From assembly GCA_036397095.1 (NCBI GenBank), contig DASWJQ010000178.1, forward strand, positions 1 through 56,453: a stretch of 56,453 nt of DNA. Direction: 5' to 3'. The position numbers and the translations under genes were made by a program. This document shows positions 40,482 to 48,424 of the stretch, one piece after another (position 1 is the first letter of the stretch; each line of letters opens with the position of its first letter). Below the pieces are notes generated by a model. That model was not told the origin of the DNA and did not search any database. It saw only the letters and a program-made list of their open reading frames with translations. The stretch comes from DASWJQ01 sp036397095. GTDB lineage: Bacteria; Chloroflexota; Anaerolineae; Anaerolineales; E44-bin32.

Positions 40482-42838
40482 TCCCACTGCCGGATGCCCG
40501 CCAGGGCGCCCGAATCAAAATCACCGGCGTGGTGCAGGGTGTTGGTTTCCGGCCGTTCATTTACGGATTGGCCAAACGTCACGACCTGGCCGGTTGGGTG
40601 CGCAACACGGGTCGGGGTGTCGACCTGGTGGTCGAAGGCTGCCCCGACGATATTGGAGCCTTCCTTGACGCTATGAGGCAGGAAACGCCGCCGTTGGCGC
40701 GCATTGCCGATGTGTGTGTCGAAACAACGCCGCTCTTTGGCCACCGCGACTTCCAGATCCTGCCCTCAAGCGGCCAGTCGGCGGCTTCGCAGTCGGTTCC
40801 GCCGGACAGTGCCTTGTGTGAAGACTGCCGGCGCGAGCTGTGGGATCCTGCCGACCGCCGCTACCGCTATCCGTTCATCAATTGCACCAACTGCGGTCCT
40901 CGGTTCACGATCGTCCGCGGCCTGCCTTACGACCGGCCCCTGACCACGATGGCCGACTTCCCGATGTGCCCGGCATGCCGGGCGGAGTACGAAGACCCCC
41001 TTGACCGCCGGTTCCACGCCCAACCTGTGGCATGCCCGGAATGTGGTCCCCAAGTTTGGTTGGAAGTTGAGGGCGACACCCGCTATCAGGGCCCGGAGGC
41101 GATTGCCGCGGCACGCGAATTGTTGCGCCAGGGCCGCATTGTGGCCATCAAGGGCCTGGGTGGTTTCCATTTGGCATGTGATGCCAGCAACGATCTGGCG
41201 ATCGAGCGGCTGCGTCAGCGCAAGCACCGCCCTGGAAAGCCGTTGGCCGTGATGATGGCCAATCTGGGAGCGATCAACCGTGCCTGCCGACCGACTGCCG
41301 CCGAAGAAGCCGAGCTGACATCCAGCCGGCGGCCGATCGTCCTGCTCAGGCAGCAGCGGCAGTCGCCGATCTCACCTGAAGTCGCTCCCCAGCAGCGAAC
41401 GCTGGGCGTGATGCTGCCCTACACGCCACTCCACGAGCTGCTGCTCGAGCCCGAAGCCGGCTTCCCCGAGGCCCTGGTCATGACCAGCGGCAATCTATCC
41501 GGGGATCCGTTGGTGTCTGACAACCGATCGGCCCGCCGCCGGCTGCAGGACGTAACCGATGCCTTCCTGTTCCATGACCGGCCGATCGCCGCCCGCTGTG
41601 ATGACTCTGTCGTTCAGCTGGTGGATGGGACCACGCTCCCTTTGCGTCGCGCCCGCGGCTATACGCCCGAGGCCATCGAGTTGCGCGAGGCGTTGCCCTC
41701 GATCCTAGCCACCGGCAGCGAGTGGAAGAACAGCTTCTGTCTGACGGAAGACAAACGGGCGTTCGTATCACCTCACCTGGGCGACTTGGCCAGCCTGGAA
41801 ACGCAGGAAGCCTTCTTGGACATGCTGGCACACTACCGGTCGCTTTACGGCCTGACGCCGGTCGCCATTGCGCACGATCTCCATCCCGACTACATTGCAA
41901 GCCGGCTGGCCGAGACGCTGAGCCAATCCGAATCGCTCCCTCTGATCCCCGTCCAGCACCACCATGCACACATTGCCGGCGTGCTGGCCGAGCATCACTA
42001 CCCGCCCGACCAGCAAGCGATTGGATTGGCCTTCGATGGAACCGGCTACGGCCGGGACGGCGCCATCTGGGGTGGCGAATGCCTGCTGGCCAGTCTGACC
42101 AGCTTCGAGCGGGCCTTCCACCTGCGTTACGTGCCGCTCCCCGGCGGTGACGCCGCCGTCCGGCATCCGTGGCGCGTGGCGTTATCCTGGCTGCGCGAAG
42201 CCGGCATTCCGTGGGACCCCTGGCTGCCGCCTGTCATCGGGCTCGATCAGGTTGCGCGCCACGGGCTGCTGCAACAGCTGGAGCGGGGCATTAATACCCC
42301 CAACAGCTCCAGCATGGGCCGGCTGTTCGATGCAGTGGCGGCTTTGGTTGGCCTGCGGCGCTCGGTTGACTACGAAGCCCAGGCGGCCATGGAGCTCGAG
42401 ACTCTTGCCTGGGCCGCCGAGGATGACGAGCTCAACTACCAATTTGCGTTGGAGGGCACCGAACTCGACCCCGTGCCGGTCCTGCATGCCATCGTCGGCG
42501 ATTTGCGGGCGGGCGTTGGCACGGCCCGCATTGCCCGGCGCTTCCACCAAGCCGTGGCCGACGCCGGTCACCAGGTATGTCAGTTCCTCAGGGCTGAGAC
42601 GGGCTTGGCTGAGGTGGCCCTGTCGGGGGGTGTGTGGCAGAACCGGCTGCTCCTCCATCTAACGACTGCCAAGCTGACTCAGGCGGGCTTCCGGGTCTTG
42701 CTGCCTCGATTGACACCGGTCAACGATGGCGGCTTGAGCTTTGGCCAGGCCGCCGTCGCCGGCTACCGGTTGCTGCGCCGCTTGACCAGTGATGACCTTG
42801 AACCCCAGCCCGAGCCGGCGCTGCACGGGAGCTTGTAG
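40478..42838 (+). CDS. hypF: carbamoyltransferase HypF
   Basis: A 786-residue enzyme making the carbamoyl group that becomes cyanide ligand of the NiFe site. An acylphosphatase domain (ITGVVQGVGFRPFIYGLAKRH) leads. Two zinc fingers follow (CEDCRREL with CTNCGPRF, CPACRAEY with CPECGP). The YrdC-like domain includes KGLGGFHLACDA, and the Kae1-like domain begins at ATGSEWKNSFCL and carries VQHHHAHIAGVLAEH with FDGTGYGRDGAIWGGE. It starts within the hypB stop; the ATG is far downstream of an in-frame shadow extension. HypC follows after 2 nt. Confidence 0.95.
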   Translation: MIPLPDARQGARIKITGVVQGVGFRPFIYGLAKRHDLAGWVRNTGRGVDLVVEGCPDDIGAFLDAMRQETPPLARIADVCVETTPLFGHRDFQILPSSGQSAASQSVPPDSALCEDCRRELWDPADRRYRYPFINCTNCGPRFTIVRGLPYDRPLTTMADFPMCPACRAEYEDPLDRRFHAQPVACPECGPQVWLEVEGDTRYQGPEAIAAARELLRQGRIVAIKGLGGFHLACDASNDLAIERLRQRKHRPGKPLAVMMANLGAINRACRPTAAEEAELTSSRRPIVLLRQQRQSPISPEVAPQQRTLGVMLPYTPLHELLLEPEAGFPEALVMTSGNLSGDPLVSDNRSARRRLQDVTDAFLFHDRPIAARCDDSVVQLVDGTTLPLRRARGYTPEAIELREALPSILATGSEWKNSFCLTEDKRAFVSPHLGDLASLETQEAFLDMLAHYRSLYGLTPVAIAHDLHPDYIASRLAETLSQSESLPLIPVQHHHAHIAGVLAEHHYPPDQQAIGLAFDGTGYGRDGAIWGGECLLASLTSFERAFHLRYVPLPGGDAAVRHPWRVALSWLREAGIPWDPWLPPVIGLDQVARHGLLQQLERGINTPNSSSMGRLFDAVAALVGLRRSVDYEAQAAMELETLAWAAEDDELNYQFALEGTELDPVPVLHAIVGDLRAGVGTARIARRFHQAVADAGHQVCQFLRAETGLAEVALSGGVWQNRLLLHLTTAKLTQAGFRVLLPRLTPVNDGGLSFGQAAVAGYRLLRRLTSDDLEPQPEPALHGSL

Positions 42839-42840
42839 CC

Positions 42841-43101
42841 ATGTGCCTCGGAGTTCCCGGCAAGATCCTGCGCCTGTTCGCAGCCAACGGCTTGCCGATG
42901 GGTACGGTTGATTTCGGCGGCGTGCGCCGGGACGCCTGCCTCGCCTACGTGCCGGAGGCTCAGGTTGGTGACTACGTCATCATCCACGTCGGGTTCGCCA
43001 TCAGCCGGCTGGATGAAGAAGAGGCCAAGCGGGCACTTGCGGCCCTGGCGGAAATCGTTGCCATAGAAGAAGAGCTGGGGCCGGAGCCCAGCTCCCATTG
43101 A
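42841..43101 (+). CDS. hypC: hydrogenase assembly chaperone HypC
   Basis: An 86-residue OB-like chaperone. It begins MCLGVPGKIL, with essential Cys2, and has the VGDYVIIHVGFAISRLDEEEA block that typifies HypC/HybG. It forms a complex with HypD carrying the Fe(CN)2CO precursor. Its last four bases overlap the hypD TTG start. Confidence 0.95.
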   Translation: MCLGVPGKILRLFAANGLPMGTVDFGGVRRDACLAYVPEAQVGDYVIIHVGFAISRLDEEEAKRALAALAEIVAIEEELGPEPSSH

Positions 43102-44222
43102 AATACGTCGACGAGTACAGGCAGGCGGGCCACGTAGAGGGCGTGCTGGCGGAGATCCGGAAAGTAGTCAGCCGGCCGTGGGTGCTGATGGAGATTTGCG
43201 GCGGCCAGACGCACGCCATTGTCCGCTACGGCCTCGACCAACTGCTGCCACCCGAAATCGAACTGGTCCATGGTCCCGGCTGCCCCGTGTGCGTCACGCC
43301 CATCCGGCAAATCGACCGGGCGCTGGCCATCGCCGCGCGCCCCGAGGTGGTTTTCACCTCGTTTGGCGATATGTTGCGCGTGCCGGGCACCAGCAGCGAC
43401 CTACTCTCGGTCCGGGCTGCTGGCGCCGATGTCCGAGTCGTCTACTCGCCGCTCGACGCGCTGGCACTTGCTCAGGCCAACCCAGACCGCCAGGTCGTGT
43501 TCTTTGCCATCGGGTTCGAGACCACGGCTCCGGCCAATGCCATGTGTGCCCTGCAGGCATCGCGCCTCGGCGTCGACAACTTCAGCCTGCTCGTTTCGCA
43601 TGTCCGCGTGCCACCGGCCATCGATGCCATCCTAACGGCCCCAGAGAATCGTGTGCAGGGTTTCTTGGCGGCCGGCCACGTGTCGGCGGTGATGGGCTAT
43701 TGGGAGTACCCACCCTTGGCGAAACGCTACGGGGTCCCGATCGTGGTAACCGGATTCGAACCCGTTGACCTGGCGCAGGGCATCTTGATGACCGTACGAA
43801 TGCTAGAAGGCGGCCAGACGGGCGTTGACAATGCCTACGGGCGGGCGGTCAGCTTCGACGGTAACCGACCGGCCCAGGCTGTGATCGAGCAGGTTTTTGA
43901 GAGCTGCGATCGGGATTGGCGCGGCATCGGCGCAATCGCAGGATCGGGCTGGCGCTTGCGGCCCGCCTTCGCACGATTCGATGCTGAGCTGCGCTTCGAC
44001 GTGGGCTCAATCGTATCGAAGGAGTCGGAAGTGTGTATTGCCGGCCAGATCCTGCGCGGCCTGTGCAAACCAACCGATTGCCCAGCATTCGGTACAGCCT
44101 GCACGCCGGAGTCACCGCTGGGGGCGACGATGGTGTCGAGTGAAGGGGCCTGTGCCGCCTACTACCGCTATCGGCTACCAACCGCTGAAGCTGCTCTGAC
44201 CGGAGCCAGCCGCCATGGCTGA
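43098..44222 (+). CDS. hypD: hydrogenase formation protein HypD
   Basis: A 374-residue Fe-S protein that assembles the Fe(CN)2CO unit. EICGGQTHAIVRYGLDQLLP, LVHGPGCPVCVTP, FAIGFETTAP and GFEPVDLAQGI are family blocks. The C-terminal Cys set (VCIAGQILRGLCKPTDCPAFGTACTP) binds the [4Fe-4S] cluster. The TTG at 43098 gives the standard length and couples to hypC. It overlaps hypE by 8 bp. Confidence 0.95.
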   Translation: MKYVDEYRQAGHVEGVLAEIRKVVSRPWVLMEICGGQTHAIVRYGLDQLLPPEIELVHGPGCPVCVTPIRQIDRALAIAARPEVVFTSFGDMLRVPGTSSDLLSVRAAGADVRVVYSPLDALALAQANPDRQVVFFAIGFETTAPANAMCALQASRLGVDNFSLLVSHVRVPPAIDAILTAPENRVQGFLAAGHVSAVMGYWEYPPLAKRYGVPIVVTGFEPVDLAQGILMTVRMLEGGQTGVDNAYGRAVSFDGNRPAQAVIEQVFESCDRDWRGIGAIAGSGWRLRPAFARFDAELRFDVGSIVSKESEVCIAGQILRGLCKPTDCPAFGTACTPESPLGATMVSSEGACAAYYRYRLPTAEAALTGASRHG

Positions 44223-45291
44223 CCGCCAGATGACCAAGCCATCCATCTCCGAGGGCGCCTGCTGCCCACTGCCACTGCCGCACCTGTCGCAAATTGTGCT
44301 TGGTCACGGGAGCGGAGGTCGGATGACCCAGTCGTTGATCGAGTCCACCTTCTACCCCGAATTGGGCAATCCGTTGTTGCTGCAGCGCGACGATTCGGCC
44401 GTCGTTGAACTCGACGATGGCAGCCGGTGGGCCTTCACGACTGACGCCCATATCGTCAGCCCGCTGTTCTTCCCCGGTGGTGACATTGGCCGCCTGGCTG
44501 TATGCGGAACAGTCAACGACCTGGCGATGGTCGGCGCGGTGCCTCGCTGGTTGAGCGCCACCTTTATCCTTGAGGAGGGGCTGCTCCGCAGCGATCTGGT
44601 GCGGATCGTCCAATCGATGAAAGCCGCCGCCGAGGAAGCCGGTGTCTGGCTGGTCGCCGGCGATACCAAGGTCGCCGAGCGCGGCAAGTGTGACCGGGTC
44701 TTTATCACCACCAGCGGCTGGGGACAGATCCCGGCAGGCCGCAACGTCAGCGGAGGCCAGGCACAACCCGGGGATGTGGTGATCGTGTCTGGCACGATGG
44801 GGGACCATGGCGTGGCCGTGCTGGCCGCCCGCGGCGACCTGGCCTTCGAGTCGGATTTGCCGTCGGACGTGGCCCCGCTCAATGGACTGGTTGAAGCCAT
44901 GTTTGCGGCGGGATCGGGCATTCGGGTTTTAAGGGATCCAACCCGAGGCGGCTTGACCGGCGCACTGCACGCTATCTGCCAACAGAGCCAAGTTGGGATT
45001 GAGATCCATGAGCTTGACGTGCCCATCGCACCAAGCGTGGCCGCCGCCTGCGAGATGTTAGGCTTCGACCCGCTGTATATCGCCAACGAGGGCAAGTTGG
45101 TGGCGATTGTCGAACCAGCGCAGGCGCCAGCTATCTTGTCGGCGATGCGCGGCCATGCGTATGGTGCCCAGGCTCGCCAGATCGGCACCGTCACCGAGGC
45201 TGATCCCGGCCGCCTCGTCCTGCGAACCTCCATCGGCAGCCGGCGGGCGCTTGAACCAATGGCCGGCGAAATGCTGCCGCGCATTTGCTGA
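44215..45291 (+). CDS. hypE: hydrogenase maturation dehydratase HypE
   Basis: A 358-residue ATP-dependent enzyme dehydrating the carbamoylated C-terminal Cys to thiocyanate. GHGSGGRMTQSLIE and TDAHIVSPLFFPGGDIGRLAVCGTVNDLAMVGA are typical. DPTRGGLTGALHAI is the ATP-site region, and the protein ends PRIC, the essential C-terminal cysteine. The N-terminus has about 28 extra residues compared with short homologues. It completes hypABFCDE, yet no hydrogenase subunit gene follows in the window. Confidence 0.95.
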   Translation: MADRQMTKPSISEGACCPLPLPHLSQIVLGHGSGGRMTQSLIESTFYPELGNPLLLQRDDSAVVELDDGSRWAFTTDAHIVSPLFFPGGDIGRLAVCGTVNDLAMVGAVPRWLSATFILEEGLLRSDLVRIVQSMKAAAEEAGVWLVAGDTKVAERGKCDRVFITTSGWGQIPAGRNVSGGQAQPGDVVIVSGTMGDHGVAVLAARGDLAFESDLPSDVAPLNGLVEAMFAAGSGIRVLRDPTRGGLTGALHAICQQSQVGIEIHELDVPIAPSVAAACEMLGFDPLYIANEGKLVAIVEPAQAPAILSAMRGHAYGAQARQIGTVTEADPGRLVLRTSIGSRRALEPMAGEMLPRIC

Positions 45292-45306
45292 CTATTTCCC
45301 CGTCGG

Positions 45307-45312
45307 TACAAT
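45307..45312 (+). promoter_or_regulatory. -10 element ahead of the nagA remnant
   Basis: TACAAT ends 7 nt before an ATG at 45320. It shows the same geometry as other predicted leaderless promoters in this window. Confidence 0.35.
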
Positions 45313-45319
45313 CGAGTTC

Positions 45320-45678
45320 ATGACCTCGCCACGACCGCCCCTGGGCATCCGCCGGGCTGCGCAAACGTTGAGCGAGGACGGCGAGCAACCGCCGAAGTCC
45401 GACGGAACATTGGCTGGCAGCCTACGCCCCTGCACCAGGCCATCGCCTGGCTCGTGACCGCAGCTGGATTCACGCCGGTCGAGGCGGTGCGGTGGGCGAC
45501 AATGGCACCGGCCGACGGCTTGGGTTGGAGCGAACTGGGGCGGCTTGTGCCGGGTGCAGTGGCCGATCTGGTCCTGCTCGACATACAACTGACCCCGGCA
45601 GCTGCCTTCATCCCCGGCCGGCTTGACTGGGACCGCGACCCCGGCCGCCGGCCCGCCTGGCGAGGCGCTCCCGCCTGA
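45320..45678 (+). pseudogene. remnant of an N-acetylglucosamine-6-phosphate deacetylase-like amidohydrolase
   Basis: The first frame (45320-45457) contains SDGTLAGS, the NagA C-terminal motif, only about 28 residues from its ATG. A second frame, shifted by one missing base, continues with LHQAIAWLVTAAGFTPVEAV and the end GRLVPGAVADLVLLDIQL, matching the family's last 70 residues. About 300 residues of barrel and all metal ligands are gone. It thus looks like a large internal deletion plus a frameshift. A promoter-like TACAAT and the ATG remain. A sequencing error could explain the frameshift but not the deletion. Sits between hypE and a terminator hairpin. Confidence 0.7.
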
Positions 45679-45716
45679 GGCAGTGCACATTGCAGGTTGC
45701 TCTCAGATAACACAAC

Positions 45717-45742
45717 ACGCCGGAGCCCTTGGCTTCCGGCGT
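45717..45742. terminator. hairpin after the nagA remnant
   Basis: ACGCCGGAGCC, CTT loop and GGCTTCCGGCGT pair with one bulge. It is followed by ATCGCTTTCC. Probable end of the hyp transcription unit. Confidence 0.55.
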
Positions 45743-45847
45743 ATCGCTTTCCCTGGCTAACACTGGTTGACGAGTTGATGTCGCCGAATTGGCGCCGGGT
45801 CTTGGTGGATTGCTGGTACCCGCGTCAGACCGGCCTGGTGTGTAAGC

Positions 45848-45946
45848 TTACTGAGTCGGTCGCTTGGAGCGTCCGTAGAGCGCCAGGCCTCCCAGGGTCG
45901 TCAGGATCAGAATTACAACAATGATCGCAGTCACTTCGGGGGTCAC
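45848..45946 (-). CDS. 32-residue single-TM membrane peptide
   Basis: Short frame from GTG at 45946 to TAA at 45848, preceded by GAGGAG 7 nt upstream. The peptide begins MTPEVTA, has a hydrophobic core IIVVILILTTLGGLALYG and ends with basic residues (RSKRPTQ), so an N-out, C-in single membrane helix is likely. The good Shine-Dalgarno and clean hydrophobic pattern support translation. I recognise no family. It lies between the terminator and corA, on the corA strand. Confidence 0.55.
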   Translation of the reverse strand: MTPEVTAIIVVILILTTLGGLALYGRSKRPTQ

Positions 45947-45949
45947 GTT

Positions 45950-46167
45950 TGGTTCTCCTCAGCTTCCTAGGCGGCCGGTCAATCTCACCATCTCAAACCA
46001 TCAGCGACATTCCCGCCGACCGGCCCGGTGGACAGGTTTGTCAGACCAATCGCAGGCTACTCCTGGTCCCGGCCAGGAGACAGTGACGATTGTCATCGGA
46101 AGTGCGTCCGGGTCCCGGCTTACCGATCCGGGGCACCCCGGCGCACCGCCGTCTGGGCGGCCAGCGC
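45950..46167. other. intergenic stretch before the corA 3' end
   Basis: About 220 bases in which I see no supported gene. The leader of the 32-residue peptide lies at its left end. No clear terminator for corA is seen. Confidence 0.4.
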
Positions 46168-47154
46168 TCACATCCAAGCACGGCGGCGCATCCAGCCAAG
46201 CATGGCCAACGGCAGCAGCACCATCAGCCCCAGGACAATGACCAACAGGCCCGGCCCGATCCAAAACGTCCCCCCAGCCGGCGGAAGAAAGAAGTTCATG
46301 CCAAAGAAGGCAGCCAAAAAGGAAAGTGGCATGAACAAGGTCGTGATAATCGTTAAGGCCTTCATCACCTCGTTGAGACGATTCGATTGTACCGAGATGT
46401 AGGTGTCGAGCGCCCCGCTCGCCAGATCACGCAGCCCCTCGGATAGCTCGAACAAGCGGAACAGGTGATCGTAGACATCGCGGAAATAGACCCGGTCAGC
46501 CTCCGGCACTATCCGGGCGTCGCCGCGCGCCAGTTTGGCCAGCACCTCCCGCTCAGGTCCGAGGACTCGCCGTAGTTGGAGCAGCGATCTTCTGACGCCA
46601 AAGATTCGCTCCAGGATGCGGTGGTCGGGGGAATCGAAGATCCGGTCCTCGACATCATCGATTTCGTTGCCCAACGCTTCGACCACCGGCAGCACATCGG
46701 CCACTAGTTCGTCCGTCAGGTGATAGAGAACGAAGCTGGAGCCGCGCTGCGCCAGCCGCTCATCACGAATCACTGCCGCCCAAACCCGATCCATGGCCGG
46801 CGCCGGTTTTCGCTGGTGGGTGACGATGTAGTTCTGTCCCAGGAAAATGTCCGCTTCCAGGATGCGCAGCGCCGCCGGATGTTCGCCCTCGACCTCGACG
46901 GAATGCAGATTGACATAGGTGTAGGCACCCCAGTCGTCAAGCTTGGGTGCGTGGCTCTCGACAAGGGCGTCGTCAATCGCCAGCCGATGGAAGCCAAAAT
47001 CGCGCTCGAGCAGGGGGGCGATGTCAGCGCCGGCCTCGTCGACCAGATCCAACCAGGTGAAGGAATCCGGCACCTTCAACGCCGAGGGCAAGTCCTGGAT
47101 GGTCAAGTCGGTGCGGGCGGGTGCGGATGGAGTGCGGTGCAGTATGCGGATCAT
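46168..47154 (-). CDS. corA: CorA family magnesium/divalent cation transporter
   Basis: A 328-residue channel-type transporter. A large soluble N-terminal domain includes YTYVNLHSVEVEGEHPAALRILEADIFLGQNYIVTHQ and the long willow helices (VYFRDVYDHLFRLFELSEGLRDLASGALDTY). Two C-terminal helices frame the pore motif: TLFMPLSFLAAFFGMNF contains GMN, followed by the second helix. The tail is basic (MRRRAWM). ATG at 47154 is preceded by GGGAG. The frame is open for 28 more codons but without start support. Confidence 0.92.
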   Translation of the reverse strand: MIRILHRTPSAPARTDLTIQDLPSALKVPDSFTWLDLVDEAGADIAPLLERDFGFHRLAIDDALVESHAPKLDDWGAYTYVNLHSVEVEGEHPAALRILEADIFLGQNYIVTHQRKPAPAMDRVWAAVIRDERLAQRGSSFVLYHLTDELVADVLPVVEALGNEIDDVEDRIFDSPDHRILERIFGVRRSLLQLRRVLGPEREVLAKLARGDARIVPEADRVYFRDVYDHLFRLFELSEGLRDLASGALDTYISVQSNRLNEVMKALTIITTLFMPLSFLAAFFGMNFFLPPAGGTFWIGPGLLVIVLGLMVLLPLAMLGWMRRRAWM

Positions 47155-47242
47155 CGGCAATCTCCCGCTCGGTTGAGGCGAGCTGGCCCTAACGCAACAT
47201 CGCCCAGCGCGGTTGCCAGGCGATGGAATGGAGGGCATTCGG

Positions 47243-47319
47243 TGGCGGGGATGACGGGATTCGAACCCGCGATCTCTGCCTTGACAGGGCAGCGTGTTGG
47301 GCCGCTACACTACACCCCC
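47243..47319 (-). tRNA. tRNA-Asp (GTC)
   Basis: Minus-strand tRNA with acceptor stem GGGGGTG (47319-47313) pairing with CATCCCC (47253-47247), including one G-T wobble. The anticodon loop CTGTCAA sits in CTGCC/GGCAG and reads GTC. Discriminator G is at 47246 and an encoded CCA at 47245-47243. Confidence 0.95.
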
Positions 47320-47409
47320 GAGCGAGGGGCAGTCTACCATAGGACCTGTTGCCAGGCAATGCAGCTAAGCTTCAGGGCCCACCCGGCCGCCCCCGCTATG
47401 GCTTGGCAG

Positions 47410-47415
47410 TACAAT
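47410..47415 (+). promoter_or_regulatory. -10 element ahead of the epimerase gene
   Basis: TACAAT ends 7 nt before the ATG at 47423. No Shine-Dalgarno lies between, so the message may be leaderless. Confidence 0.45.
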
Positions 47416-47422
47416 CGCGTCC

Positions 47423-48421
47423 ATGGCAACCGACTTGCTCACTCTGGTGACCGGCGCCACCGGCCTGATCGGTGGCGCACTGGCCCGCTCATTGCGTGAT
47501 TCGGGCCAACCCGTGCGGGCCCTGGTGCGCGATCGAGCCGTTGCTGAACCCCTGGCGCAGCTTGGCATTGAGCTCGTCGAAGGGGATCTGTCGGAGCCGG
47601 CCACACTGGGCCCGGCGGTGGCTGGCTGTGGCGCCGTCGTTCACGCGGCGGCCGCCGTCAGCGAGCGGCTACCCCGCTCGGTGCTGTGGGCCGCCAATGT
47701 CGACGGGACGCACCACCTGGCCCGGGCGGCGCTGACGGCCGGCGTTACCCGCTTCGTCCACGTCAGCTCGTGCGCAGTCTACGGCTCGCTCCAAGCCCTG
47801 GGGATTGATGAGGATACGCCGCTGCGCATGGGGGCCAGCGACTACCACGATTCGAAGGTCGCCGCAGAGCACGAATTGTGGGCGCTGGCTGCGGATGGCC
47901 TGCCGTTGGTAGTCGCCCGGCCGTCCCAAGTCTATGGCCCAAGCTCGGAGAACTTCACCCTCCGCCCCCTCCGTGCGCTACGGCATGGCAGGCTTTACCT
48001 GATCGATGGCGGCCGGCACTACTGCAAGCCGGTCTACCTCGAGGATGTGACCCGAGGCCTACGGTTGTGTCTCGAACACCCATCAGCCGTCGGGCAGGCT
48101 TTCAATCTAACGGATGACCAACCGGTAACCTGGCGGCTGTTCTTTGGCTGTTATGCGCGCATGGCCGGCGTTGGCAGATTGCCGTCACTACCCTATCCCG
48201 TCGCCTGGCTGGCGGCCGCCGGGCTGGAGCTGGCAGGATACCTGCGGCGCCGCCCAACGAGCTTGACCCGCCGGCTGGTCGGCTCCATGCGCAGCTCCAA
48301 CAGCTTCTCCAATCGCAAGGCCCGCAGCCTGTTGGGCTGGCAACCGCGGTTTGATTTGGGAAGTGGCATGCAGGCGACCGAGGCTTGGTTGCACCAGCAG
48401 GGTTTCCTACCCTTCACCTGA
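47423..48421 (+). CDS. NAD(P)-dependent epimerase/dehydratase (extended SDR)
   Basis: A 332-residue extended short-chain dehydrogenase. TGATGLIGGALA is the dinucleotide-binding GxxGxxG loop, VEGDLSEPATL follows, and the catalytic YHDSK (YxxxK) is preceded by HVSSCAVYGS. Sequence after ARPSQVYGPSSENF fits sterol or nucleoside-sugar epimerase relatives (3-beta-HSD-like). A short hydrophobic stretch near residue 260 may touch membranes. The substrate is not determined. It converges with the aldolase gene at 48425, with only 3 nt between stops. Confidence 0.85.
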   Translation: MATDLLTLVTGATGLIGGALARSLRDSGQPVRALVRDRAVAEPLAQLGIELVEGDLSEPATLGPAVAGCGAVVHAAAAVSERLPRSVLWAANVDGTHHLARAALTAGVTRFVHVSSCAVYGSLQALGIDEDTPLRMGASDYHDSKVAAEHELWALAADGLPLVVARPSQVYGPSSENFTLRPLRALRHGRLYLIDGGRHYCKPVYLEDVTRGLRLCLEHPSAVGQAFNLTDDQPVTWRLFFGCYARMAGVGRLPSLPYPVAWLAAAGLELAGYLRRRPTSLTRRLVGSMRSSNSFSNRKARSLLGWQPRFDLGSGMQATEAWLHQQGFLPFT

Positions 48422-48424
48422 AGG

